64,000 nt of DNA. It comes from Dryocola sp051307055 (GTDB lineage Bacteria; Pseudomonadota; Gammaproteobacteria; Enterobacterales; Enterobacteriaceae). Below, in pieces: positions 17,268 to 26,200 of the stretch. Each line of letters opens with the position of its first letter. Position 1 is the first letter of the stretch. A program made the position numbers and the translations under genes. The stretch lies in assembly GCF_051307055.1 (NCBI RefSeq), contig NZ_CP149994.1, positions 868,001-932,000 on the forward strand, given 5' to 3'. The notes below the pieces were generated by a model, which was not told the origin of the DNA, ran no database searches, and saw only the letters and a program-made list of their open reading frames with translations.

Positions 17268-17728
17268 TGCAAATTTGGGTGGACGCCGACGCGTGTCCAA
17301 AGGTTATCAAGGAAGTCTTGTTCCGCGCTGCGGATCGCGCGCAAATCATGGTTACGCTGGTTGCCAACCAGGGGCTGAAAACGCCGCCGTCGCGTTTTAT
17401 TCGCAGCCTTCAGGTGGCGACGGGATTCGACGTTGCCGATAACGAAATCGTGCGCCGCTGTGAAAGCGGCGATCTGGTGATTACCGCTGATATTCCGTTG
17501 GCCGCAGATGTTATCGAAAAGGGCGCCGTGGCGCTGAACCCGCGCGGTGAACGCTATACGCCGGCCACCATTCGCGAGCGGTTAACCATGCGTGATTTTA
17601 TGGATACCCTGCGCGCAAGCGGCGTGCAGACGGGCGGGCCGGACAGTTTACATCAGCGCGACCGCCAGCAGTTTGCCAACGAGCTGGAGAAATGGCTGCT
17701 GGCGGCGGCGCGGGCCAGAAAAGCTTAA
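17267..17728 (+). CDS. yaiI: YaiI, UPF0178/DUF188 protein
   Basis: A 153-aa protein of the YaiI/YqxD family with a PIN-like Asp signature: amino-terminal VDADACP, ADNEIV, and VITADIPLAA. Function is not established; a nuclease-like fold is predicted for the family. Start overlaps the DUF421 stop by one base. Its 3' end overlaps the converging DUF2076 gene by four bases. Confidence 0.92.
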   Translation: MQIWVDADACPKVIKEVLFRAADRAQIMVTLVANQGLKTPPSRFIRSLQVATGFDVADNEIVRRCESGDLVITADIPLAADVIEKGAVALNPRGERYTPATIRERLTMRDFMDTLRASGVQTGGPDSLHQRDRQQFANELEKWLLAAARARKA

Positions 17729-18420
17729 ATCAGCGAGTCATCGTCGTTGCCAAAATCGTCATTGCCGATATCGCCATAGTCATTTGTATCTTCCTGCGGC
17801 AGGCCCGCATCCTGATTAAGAAACTGGCTGTCCTCCGCCTGGTTATAGTCATCAACCGCGTTAACCGGTGCGTTATCGGCTGGCTGCGCAGGCTCGTTGA
17901 TAATGTTCACCAGCTCTTCAGGCTGCGTGTGATGGAACATGCTGGTCAGCATATCCGCCATAATCACGCCTCCTGCTACGCCTGCGGCCGTTTGCAGCGC
18001 TCCGGCTAAAAAGCCGGTGCCGCCACTCGGGGCGGCGTAGCCAGGCGCCATTTGCGGCGCGTTATAGCTGCCCGGCGGCACGTTCTGGTAGCGTTGGGCG
18101 CCGGGAACGGGCTCTGCGCCGCGCGGAGAAGCAGAACCGAATAATCCCGCAAGAAATCCGCCGCTGCTTTGTTGCTGGCGAGAAGCGTGCTGCAGCTGCG
18201 CCACCTGGCCTTCGAGTCCCTGAATACGGCCGTTCAGCTGTTTCATGGCGGCTTCCTGAATCAGTATCGTTTGCGCCATGTAATAGGCGGCGCCCGGAAG
18301 CTGCGCCAGATGTTGCTGGATCAGCTGGTCAGCGGCGGCGTCGCGCGGGGCGCTGTTCTCTTCAGCCTGTTTCAGGCGGCCAAAAAGCCCGTCAATCAGA
18401 CGTTGCTCTTCAGATTGCAT
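17725..18420 (-). CDS. DUF2076 domain protein
   Basis: A 231-aa protein with the DUF2076 amino-terminal signature (MQSEEQRLIDGLFGRLKQAE, then AAYYMAQTILIQE). A Gln/Gly/Pro-rich middle includes a glycine-rich membrane-like stretch (about residues 132-155) and an acidic Asp/Asn-rich tail. Often annotated as a periplasmic ligand-binding sensor, without solid evidence. It lies between yaiI and aroL, where E. coli has no gene. Converges on yaiI with a four-base overlap. Confidence 0.8.
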   Translation of the reverse strand: MQSEEQRLIDGLFGRLKQAEENSAPRDAAADQLIQQHLAQLPGAAYYMAQTILIQEAAMKQLNGRIQGLEGQVAQLQHASRQQQSSGGFLAGLFGSASPRGAEPVPGAQRYQNVPPGSYNAPQMAPGYAAPSGGTGFLAGALQTAAGVAGGVIMADMLTSMFHHTQPEELVNIINEPAQPADNAPVNAVDDYNQAEDSQFLNQDAGLPQEDTNDYGDIGNDDFGNDDDSLI

Positions 18421-18584
18421 GGTTCATACCTCTGTCATCATGGGTTCTCAATATTTAGTCTGGACCAGAATCCCGACATGTAAAATGACGCGGGGGTAAA
18501 GCCGTGCGGAATTGTGTTACTGAATCCAGGGTTTCGGGGTTGTTTTTCACCGGGGCTTTCAAGTAAGGTGACGCACATATTTTC

Positions 18585-18602
18585 TGGTAAATTTCCTTTA
18601 CA
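18585..18602. promoter_or_regulatory. Upstream TyrR-like box
   Basis: TGGTAA-N6-TTTACA fits the TyrR consensus TGTAAA-N6-TTTACA with a perfect right half and two mismatches in the left half. It lies about 170 bases before aroL. Confidence 0.5.
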
Positions 18603-18660
18603 TATTTCAGGCCTGCCGTTGCGCGCTACGGCGTAACGGCCCGTAGCGCGGCTGTTTTAT

Positions 18661-18678
18661 CGTAACGATTTATTTACG
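18661..18678. promoter_or_regulatory. Promoter-proximal TyrR-like box
   Basis: CGTAAC-N6-TTTACG is a TyrR-type palindrome just upstream of the proposed -35 of aroL, the place expected for a repressing box. Confidence 0.5.
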
Positions 18679-18770
18679 CCTGTTCCGTGTACTAGCTGAA
18701 TGGTATGATGGCACGCTATTAAAGGACTTCTTTGTTACCACCCAGGCTTACAGCTGAGGAATAGCCCCTG

Positions 18771-19295
18771 ATGATTCAACCCATATTTCTGGTCGGCGCG
18801 CGCGGCTGCGGTAAAACCACGGTAGGCGTAGCGCTAGCGCAGGCTCTGGGCCGCGGCTTTGTCGATACCGATAGCTATCTACTGACCACCACCAACATGA
18901 GCGTAGCGGATATTGTGGCGCAGGAAGGATGGGAGGGTTTTCGCGCTCGCGAAACGCAGGCGCTGAAAAGCGTGACTTCGCCGGACGTGGTGGTTGCTAC
19001 CGGCGGTGGTATGGTATTGGCCGAGTGCAATCGTCAGTTTATGCGCGAGCAGGGCGTGGTGATTTATCTGCGCGCGCCCGCCCAGATTCTGGCGGGCCGT
19101 CTGGAAGCTTTTCCGCAAGAGGGACAGCGTCCGACGTTAACCGGCAAACCCATCACCGATGAAATTGTCGAGGTGCTGGCCGCGCGTGAAGCGCTGTATC
19201 GCCAGGCCGCTCACCACGTGATTGACGCCGCTCAGGCGCCGGATGCCGTTGTCGATGCGGTGCTTGCAGCTTTGGAAATAGCCCGGGCAAGCTAA
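18771..19295 (+). CDS. aroL: Shikimate kinase II
   Basis: Cytoplasmic kinase making shikimate 3-phosphate from shikimate and ATP in chorismate synthesis. The product is 174 aa, the E. coli length. Walker A reads GARGCGKTTVG; the substrate-binding TGGGM motif and the Arg-containing lid (GQRPTLTGKP) follow. It is first in the aroL-yaiA-aroM group and is probably under TyrR/TrpR. Confidence 0.96.
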   Translation: MIQPIFLVGARGCGKTTVGVALAQALGRGFVDTDSYLLTTTNMSVADIVAQEGWEGFRARETQALKSVTSPDVVVATGGGMVLAECNRQFMREQGVVIYLRAPAQILAGRLEAFPQEGQRPTLTGKPITDEIVEVLAAREALYRQAAHHVIDAAQAPDAVVDAVLAALEIARAS

Positions 19296-19339
19296 TCTTT
19301 GTCTATACTTAACGCTCATCCATGACCGAAGGAAGAGCG

Positions 19340-19531
19340 ATGGCGAGCAGACCTCCCTACCCACGAGTTGCGCGTATAGTTGAAGTCGAGAAAGGTTCGC
19401 AAACGGAGACCGTGACCTGGTATCAACTCAGGGCTGACCATCCCCACCCGGATACGCTTATCAGCGAGCATCAGTCCGAGCAGGAAGCGCTGGATGCAAA
19501 ACGGCGTTATGAAGACCCGGAAAAAAGCTAA
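19340..19531 (+). CDS. yaiA: YaiA, small conserved protein
   Basis: A 63-aa protein with exactly the E. coli length and the invariant core TVTWYQLRADHP.PD.LISEH. Function unknown; E. coli yaiA is TyrR-regulated with aroL. The ATG at 19340 is preceded by AAGGAAG; an earlier in-frame ATG at 19322 would place this ribosome site inside the gene. Confidence 0.9.
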   Translation: MASRPPYPRVARIVEVEKGSQTETVTWYQLRADHPHPDTLISEHQSEQEALDAKRRYEDPEKS

Positions 19532-19815
19532 TCCGCACAGGCATGGATGCCGAAAAATCCCTCAGGCCTTTCCCTAAAAATCCCGCACTGGCTACGTCAT
19601 CACACTTTTTACCACGCCCTTGGGTTAAAAAAACATTACGATAATGTTATGTGTTGCCGCTGTTGACGTTTTGTTAAGGGATCCAACGATACGCTCGCGA
19701 TATGCTGCTACGCTTTGTGATCGATGTTTAAGCGACCCTGCGGCCAGCATCAATGAGTGGGAAAAGTATCAGCGCAGCAAACGGAGGCTGATAAAGGACA
19801 GAGGCAGAACGAAAC

Positions 19816-20493
19816 ATGAAACCAACATTAGCCATCCTCACTATTGGTGTGGTTCCCGTCAGTGAAATCCTGCCATTGTTAATCGATCATATTTCCGCAG
19901 ATCAAATCAAACACGTTACGCTGCTGGGCAACATGTCCCGTGAGGAAGCGATTGCGGAATTTGGTGCAGAGGAGGGCGAAGAGGAAATGCTCACCTTGCT
20001 GGCGGACAGAACGCTCGCTTACGTCGGCAAACAAAAAGTCGAACTGGCGCTACAGGGCGTCATCGAACTGCTGGATAAGCAGGATTATGATGTAATTTTA
20101 CTGATGAGCACGGAGCGATTCACCCGCCTTGCCGCCCGTAACAGCATATTGCTGGAGCCGGAGCGCATCATTCCCCCGCTGGTGGCTTCCATCGTTGATG
20201 GCCACCAGGTAGGCATTATTCTGCCTGTTCCTGACCTGCTGAAATCACAGCATAGAAAATGGCAGCAGTTGCAGAACCCGCCTCTTTACGAGATGGCTAA
20301 TCCGGTGCACGAAACGGAAGAGAGCTTGCTTAACGCGGGCCGAAAACTGCTGGCGGCGGGTGCGGATGTACTGGTGCTGGACAGCCTGGGCTATCATCAG
20401 AAACATCGCGATCTGCTGCAAAAAGCCCTTGATGTGCCGGTATTATTATCGAACGTGCTGATTGCGCACCTCGCTTCGGAACTGCTCGCCTGA
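19816..20493 (+). CDS. aroM: AroM protein
   Basis: A 225-aa cytoplasmic protein of the AroM family (E. coli 225 aa), with an Asp/Glu-racemase-like look: the amino-terminal ILTIGVVPVSEI, a central MSTERF, and the late AGADVLVLDSLGY. No enzymatic role is established; its link to aromatic biosynthesis is positional and through TyrR control. It follows yaiA after 285 bases that contain no gene. Confidence 0.93.
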   Translation: MKPTLAILTIGVVPVSEILPLLIDHISADQIKHVTLLGNMSREEAIAEFGAEEGEEEMLTLLADRTLAYVGKQKVELALQGVIELLDKQDYDVILLMSTERFTRLAARNSILLEPERIIPPLVASIVDGHQVGIILPVPDLLKSQHRKWQQLQNPPLYEMANPVHETEESLLNAGRKLLAAGADVLVLDSLGYHQKHRDLLQKALDVPVLLSNVLIAHLASELLA

Positions 20494-20574
20494 CGCCGGG
20501 CAACAATTTGCGTGACAGGCTCAAGCGTTGCCCTCTATATTGTTTTTCTGAATATTTTTTAAAAGGGCCAGTCC

Positions 20575-20868
20575 ATGCTTCAAAGTAATGAGTACTTTTC
20601 CGGCAAAGTGAAATCCATTGGTTTTACCAGCAGCAGCACTGGCCGGGCAAGCGTCGGGGTGATGGTGGAAGGGGAGTACACCTTCGGTACGGCGCAACCG
20701 GAAGAGATGACCGTGGTCAGCGGCGCATTACATGTCCTGCTGCCTGAACAAACTGAATGGAAAACTTATACCGCAGGCGAAGTTTTTAACGTGCCGGGCC
20801 ACAGCGAGTTCCATCTGCAGGTTGCTGAGCCAACCTCTTACCTTTGCCGTTATCTGGCTGATAAATAA
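20575..20868 (+). CDS. ppnP: Pyrimidine/purine nucleoside phosphorylase PpnP
   Basis: A 97-aa single-domain cupin (E. coli PpnP/YaiE 94 aa) that splits many nucleosides with phosphate to base and ribose 1-phosphate. The conserved MLQSNEYFSGKVKSIGF start and the NVPGHSEFHLQV cupin motif are intact. The product is three residues longer at the carboxyl end than E. coli. It is preceded by AAAAGGG. Confidence 0.93.
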   Translation: MLQSNEYFSGKVKSIGFTSSSTGRASVGVMVEGEYTFGTAQPEEMTVVSGALHVLLPEQTEWKTYTAGEVFNVPGHSEFHLQVAEPTSYLCRYLADK

Positions 20869-20885
20869 TCTTATAACAGCTATTC

Positions 20886-20921
20886 GTAGGGCGGGTAAGC
20901 GTAAGCGCCACCCGCCGCTTT
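20886..20921. repeat. REP-like element
   Basis: TAGGGCGGGTAAGCGTAAGC followed by GCCACCCGCCG forms an imperfect palindrome of REP type between the converging ppnP and rdgC genes. Confidence 0.65.
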
Positions 20922-20925
20922 GTTT

Positions 20926-21837
20926 TTAACGCTGGGCCTCGCCGCCTAACGCCTCCACCAGACTCTTTATCAGAGCCGCCAGTTCGCCGGTCATTAAAAT
21001 GAAGTCGGCGTCGAAACGCTGGGCAAAATCTTCACGATCGATATCGTCGTTCTGCTCGCGCAGCGTGTCTGCAAACTTCAGGCGCTTCACAGAGCCGTCG
21101 TCGGCAATCATAAACTGAATGCGTTCCTGCCAGTCGAGCGCCAGTTTCGTCACTACTTTTCCGGCTTCAATATGGGTGGCTATTTCGTCGCATACCAGAT
21201 CCTGCTGCTTACAGCGGATAACGCCGCCGCCTTCAAGCATCGCCTTAAGCTCCGCTTCATCCATCAGCGCAAAGCCCGCCGGGACATCACCGGAACGCAC
21301 CCATTCGGTGAGCGTCAGTTCAATCGGGTTCTCCAGCGCCAGCGGCACAACGGGCAGCGATCCCAGGCTTTTACGCAGCAACGCCAGCGTATCTTCCGCT
21401 TTTTTGGCGCTGGCGCAGTCCACCATAATCAGACCGTTAACGGTATCGATCCACATCATGGTCTGGCTGTAACGGCTGAAGGCACGCGGCAGCAGAGAGT
21501 GCAGCACTTCGTCTTTCAGCGAATCTTTCTCGGTTTTCTTCAGCTTGCGGCCCTGATCGGCCTCCAGCTTGCCAATCTTCGCTTCCAGCGCCTGCTTGAT
21601 AACCGGCGATGGCAGAATTTTTTCTTCTTTGCGGGCGCAAATCACAATCTGCCCGTTATCGGCATGGGTTAATGCATCACTATGCGAGCCCATCGGTGGC
21701 ACCCAGCCGGTTTTTGCCATATCCTGGCTGCCGCAAGGGCTGAATGTAAAGGCGGCCAGCTGTTTTTCCATTTCATCCGCAGAGAGCGTGATGTCGCGGC
21801 TTAAACGGTAAACCATTAAATTTTTGAACCACAGCAT
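20926..21837 (-). CDS. rdgC: RdgC, DNA-binding protein modulating recombination
   Basis: Nucleoid-associated ring-shaped dimer that coats double-stranded DNA and limits RecA activity; needed for growth in some rec-deficient backgrounds and for replication restart. The product is 303 aa (E. coli 303). Starts MLWFKNLMVYRLSRD and contains the CGSQDMAKTGWVPP and TPLIVDC-like (LIMVDCAS) family blocks. Divergent from mak. Confidence 0.95.
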   Translation of the reverse strand: MLWFKNLMVYRLSRDITLSADEMEKQLAAFTFSPCGSQDMAKTGWVPPMGSHSDALTHADNGQIVICARKEEKILPSPVIKQALEAKIGKLEADQGRKLKKTEKDSLKDEVLHSLLPRAFSRYSQTMMWIDTVNGLIMVDCASAKKAEDTLALLRKSLGSLPVVPLALENPIELTLTEWVRSGDVPAGFALMDEAELKAMLEGGGVIRCKQQDLVCDEIATHIEAGKVVTKLALDWQERIQFMIADDGSVKRLKFADTLREQNDDIDREDFAQRFDADFILMTGELAALIKSLVEALGGEAQR

Positions 21838-21963
21838 GATTTTTTCCCGGTCAGGTCAGTGAAACGCAGCGGGCATGATAGCGAATCAGCCGCCACGTTT
21901 CATTGCCTAAACGGTGCTGTACTTCTACTCTGTTGATAACACTCATCAAATGAGGAATTTTCC

Positions 21964-22875
21964 GTGCGTATAGGCATTGATTTAGGCGGTACTAAAACTG
22001 AGGTGATTGCGCTTGCGGACGATGGCAAACAGCTGTTTCGCCACCGTCTGCCCACTCCCAAAAATGATTATCAGCAAACCATTGGTACCATCGTTGAACT
22101 GGTGCGTCTTGCCGAAGAGGCTACGGGCGAGCGCGGCACCGTGGGCCTTGGCATTCCGGGCTCCATTTCGCCTTACACCCGCGTGGTGAAAAACGCTAAT
22201 TCCACCTGGCTTAACGGCCAGCCGTTTGATAAAGACCTGTCGGATGCGCTGCAGCGCGAAGTCCGGCTGGCGAACGACGCGAACTGCCTCGCCGTTTCCG
22301 AGGCCATTGACGGCGCCGCGGCGGGAGCGGGTATTGTTTTTGCGGTGATTATCGGCACGGGCTGCGGCGCCGGCATTGCCATCAACGGCCATAGCCTGAT
22401 TGGCGGCAACGGCACGGCGGGGGAATGGGGCCATAACCCGCTGCCGTGGATGGACGAAGATGAACTGCGCCATCGCGAAGAAGTGCCGTGTTACTGCGGG
22501 AAGCAGGGCTGTATTGAAACCTTTATCTCCGGCACCGGTTTCGCCACCGACTATCAGCGCCTGAGCGGTAAAAAGCTTAAAGGCAACGAGATTATGCATC
22601 TCGCGGAACAGCAGGATCCGCTGGCGGAGCTGGCTATCAGCCGTTACGAAACGCGGCTGGCGAAATCGCTCGCCCACATCGTCAATATTCTTGATCCGGA
22701 TGTGATTGTGCTTGGCGGCGGGATGAGCAACGTCGAGCGGCTGTATAAAACGGTGCCGCAGCTGGTAAAACCCTGGGTGTTTGGCGGCGAGTTTGAGACG
22801 CCGGTCCGCAAGGCGGTGCACGGCGACTCCAGCGGCGTGCGCGGCGCGGCGTGGTTGTGGCCGATGGAGAAATAA
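21964..22875 (+). CDS. mak: Fructokinase/mannokinase Mak (ROK family)
   Basis: Cytoplasmic ATP-dependent hexokinase acting on fructose and mannose. The product is 303 aa (E. coli 302). ROK features: phosphate loop IDLGGTKTE, catalytic Asp in GEWGHNPLPW context, and the zinc motif CYCGKQGCIETF. In E. coli araJ follows; here a repeat array takes its place before sbcC. Confidence 0.95.
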   Translation: MRIGIDLGGTKTEVIALADDGKQLFRHRLPTPKNDYQQTIGTIVELVRLAEEATGERGTVGLGIPGSISPYTRVVKNANSTWLNGQPFDKDLSDALQREVRLANDANCLAVSEAIDGAAAGAGIVFAVIIGTGCGAGIAINGHSLIGGNGTAGEWGHNPLPWMDEDELRHREEVPCYCGKQGCIETFISGTGFATDYQRLSGKKLKGNEIMHLAEQQDPLAELAISRYETRLAKSLAHIVNILDPDVIVLGGGMSNVERLYKTVPQLVKPWVFGGEFETPVRKAVHGDSSGVRGAAWLWPMEK

Positions 22876-22906
22876 CGAACCGCGAATGACGGCAGTGGAA
22901 GGTTGT

Positions 22907-22990
22907 GTGGATGGCGACAGGTGGATGGCGACAGGTGGATGGCGGCAGGTGGATGGCGGCAGGTGGATGGCGACAGGTGGATGGCGCTGG
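22907..22990. repeat. 14-bp minisatellite, six copies
   Basis: GTGGATGGCGACAG is repeated head to tail starting at 22907, 22921, 22935, 22949, 22963 and 22977. Copies 3 and 4 read GGCGGCAG and the sixth ends CTGG. The unit is the GGTGGATGGCG half of a REP element, so replication slippage within a REP is the likely origin. Confidence 0.9.
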
Positions 22991-23026
22991 CGCTTATCCA
23001 CCCTACAAATTAACCACCGCTCCATT

Positions 23027-23270
23027 ATATTCACAAGTTTTGCAGGTCGGGTAAGCGAAGCGCCATCCCCATTATGTTTATAAGAACTTGCAGGCCGGGT
23101 AAGCGAAGCACAACCCCCCATTATATTTATAAGAACTTGCAGGTCGGGTAAGCGAAGCACAATCCCCCATTATATTTATAAGAACTTGCAGGTCGGGTAA
23201 GCGAAGCGTCACCCCCATTATGTTTATAAGAACTTGTAGGTCGGGTAAGCGAAGCGCCACCCGACGCTAT
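23027..23270. repeat. Five tandem REP-half units, 48-49 bp period
   Basis: GG(T/C)CGGGTAAGCGAAGC occurs at 23045, 23093, 23142, 23191 and 23239. The units share an AT-rich spacer (ATTATRTTTATAAGAACTTG). The final unit ends in GCCACCCGACGC, completing a normal REP palindrome. Confidence 0.88.
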
Positions 23271-23274
23271 CCGA

Positions 23275-26200
23275 TCACCCGACGGCAAACTCCTTCGCCA
23301 GCCTGCTCACGCCCAGCCCGTTGATCTTCTTCACCTTAATCTGCACCGGAATACGCTCTTTCATCGCCTCCACATGGCTAATGACGCCGATGGTTTTTCC
23401 GCTCGCATTCAGCGTGTCCAGCGCATCCAGCGCCGTATCCAGGGTTGCGGCATCCAGCGTGCCAAAGCCTTCATCAAGGAACAGCGAGTCGATGCGGGTT
23501 TTATGGCTCACCAGATCGGACAAGGCCAGCGCCAGCGCCAGGCTCACGAGGAAACTCTCTCCGCCGGAGAGCGTGCGCGTGTCGCGAACGGCGTCAGCCT
23601 GCCAGGTATCGACCACCTGCAGCTCCAGCGCCTCGCTGTTTTTGCGCTGCAACAGATAGCGGCCGTGCAGGCGGTCGAGCTGATTGTTGGCAAGCCACAC
23701 CAGGTTGTCGAGCGTCAGGCCCTGGGCGAACCTGCGGAATTTGTCCCCTTCTCTGGAGCCGATCAGCGCGTTGAGATAGCTCCAGTCTGCCACCTGCTGC
23801 TGCTGTTCGGCGATGGCCTGCATCAGCCCCTGCTGGCGCTGGCGATTCTCCGCGTCTTGACGAAGCTGCTGCTGGATCTGACCCTGCTGCGTCGTGTTTT
23901 CACGCAGCAGCTGATGGTTTTGGGCAAGCTGCTGTTGCAGCTGAGCAAGCCCCGTTTCTTCTGCCAGCGTTTGCGGACGGGCGGACTGATGTTGTGCAAG
24001 CGATTTCTCCGCCTGCTGGCAAAGGATGCTCTGCTGCTGATGCTGCTGCTCAAGCTGGTTTTTCTGCGCTTCTAACTGCTGGCGTTCCCGCTCATCAAGC
24101 AAAGCCGCCTGAAATGCGGCAACGTCCGCGAAGGGGCTGGTCGCCAGCGCGCTCAGGAATTGCTCGTTTGCCTGAGCGACCCGCTCTTCTTCCTGCTGGC
24201 GCTGCTGCTGCAGTGTCTTCCACTCGCTTTCAAGAGCAATGCAGTCGCTGTGCAGGGTATGCCAGTTTTGCAGCGCAAGGCGTTGTTCATTTTCGGGCAG
24301 CGGCGGCGCGGTGCCGTCATCAACGAAAGCGGCTAATATGCTGTCCAGCGTGCCGAGCTGCTGCTGCAGGCGCGGGAGCTGTTCGTGCTGCTGTTGCCAG
24401 CGCTGAGATTCCTGCTGGCGCTGCGCCAGCCAGTCATTTTCTTCGCCGTGCGCCGGATACTGCAGCCCCACCTTTTCCAGCGCGAGGTTAAGTTCGTTGC
24501 GGCCGGTTGCGATCTCCGCTGCCAGCTTGTCGTGCTGGCGCTGCGCTTTAGCAAGCTGTTCTTCGAGCCCAATCCGCTGGCTGAGCTGGTGTAGCTGCTG
24601 CTCACGCAGCGCTTCGCCTTCCAGCCAGTGATTGAGGTCATCTTCCGGCGCCAGCGCCAGCTGCAGCCCGGCGCAGAGCTGCTGCCAGCGGGCGCGCAGC
24701 AAAGCTTCTTCTTCATCCAGCGTCCTGAACGCAGCCTGTAATTTTTCCCGCTGCTGGCGCTGTGCTTCCAGCAAGGCTTTGGCGGCCGAACCTTGCTCCG
24801 CCAGCGCTGAGACCTCTTGTTGCAGCGCGGTAAGGCGCTGCTGGTTTTCACCTGCCTGCAGGGCCTGATATTCCGCAACCGCCGGATGCTGGGTGGAGCC
24901 GCAAAGCGGGCAGGGCTGCTCGGGCTGTAAATGAGCGCGCTCGGCTTCAAGGCTTACAATTCGTCTCTCCAGCTCGCAGATTTTTTCCAGATCGCTTTGA
25001 TGCTGACGGCGATCTTTATATTTCTGACGTAAAAGCGCCAGCGCCGCATCGCCCTGAACAATGTTTTGCTCAAGAACGACAAGCTCCTGCTGCTGTTGGT
25101 TTTTACGCCCCAGTAGCGAAGCGAGCTGCGGCTGTAGCGCGGCAAGCTGTTGCCGCCGAGGGCGAGCGGCGATTATCGCCTGTAAATGAGCGCTTACTTC
25201 ATCAGCGTTCAGCGCCAGTTCAACGGCGGGTAATGCCTGTAGCTTTTGCTGGCCGGCGTGGAGATCGCGCTGCAAAGCCTCTAGCTGAGCCGTATCGCGC
25301 TGTTGCTGGTTAAAAGCCATGCGCCAGCCGGCGAGCTCAGCGCCCCACAGCCGGAAGCGGTCGTGCGTTGTTAGCCATTCCTGCAAACGCGCTGTTTCGT
25401 CGTTAATTTTTGCTGACTGGCTGGCGGCGAACAGCCGCGTTTGGCTGCGGCGGCGCGTTGCCTGTTGTAAGCGAGCATTTACTTTATCTGCCTGAGCCTG
25501 CGCGCTTTGCAGGGCGGTTTGCTGCTCCTGCAGGCGCTGCCAGTGCGGGCGCAGTTTCTCGGCGGGCTGGGCTCGCGTCAGTTTTTCCAGCTGCGGCGCC
25601 GCCGCCTGCAGAGCCAGATTTGCGGCGGCAAGCGATTGTTTTGCCTGCTGATGCCCATTGCTGAACAGCGTTTGCTGGCTCAGCCACTGCTGATTTAGCT
25701 GAAGCTTGCGCTGTTCTGCCAGCAGCCTTTGTTCATCAAGAGTGAGCGCCTGCAAACTTGTTGTAAGCCGCTGTTGCTCCTCCTCGCTTAGCAGCGCCAC
25801 GCCGGCAGCCTGCAGATGCAGGTTTTCAAGCTGGCCGCGCATATTTTTATGTTTCTCAAACACGGCGGCGGAAACCGTGCCGTAAATCTCCGTGCCGGTG
25901 AGCTCCTCAAGCAGCGAGGCGCGGTCGTTCGCATCGGCGTTTAAAAAGGCGGCAAACTGTCCCTGGGAAAGCATCATCGAGCGGGTGAAGCGATCGTAAT
26001 CGAGACCGGTTAATGTGGCGGTGTAGTCGAGCTTGTCTTTGATTTTATCGGCCACGATTTTGCCGGTTTCCACTTCCGCCAGCTCAACGCGCGGCGCCTG
26101 GAGATTGCCGTTTACGGCGTTGCGCGCGCGGTTCTGGCTCCAGAATGCGCGGTACGCCACGCCTTTGACCTCAAATTCAACTTCCGCAAGGCACTCGGCG

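Larger units (their letters stand above)
18421..18770. promoter_or_regulatory. aroL upstream region: promoter, TrpR half-site, GC hairpin
   Basis: This 350-base gap carries no gene. A likely -10, TATGAT, lies at 18704-18709, with a weak -35 about 17 bases upstream. GTACTAGCT at 18689-18697 resembles half of a TrpR operator; E. coli aroL is under both TyrR and TrpR. A GC-rich inverted repeat (GCGCTACGG / CCGTAGCGC) occupies about 18617-18647, between the two TyrR-like boxes. Confidence 0.5.
22876..23274. other. Gene-free repeat region at the araJ position
   Basis: About 400 bases with two tandem arrays (listed separately) and a connecting REP half at about 22977-23005. No gene, nor a recognisable araJ remnant, was seen. 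Confidence 0.7.

Noticed and set aside
21982..23160. 392-codon minus-strand open frame across mak and the repeats
   Set aside because: It is antisense to a clear mak gene, and its carboxyl and amino parts are translated repeats; composition is that of a shadow frame.
22907..23270. CRISPR array
   Set aside because: The units are REP halves with nearly identical spacers and no unique spacer sequences; no cas genes are present.
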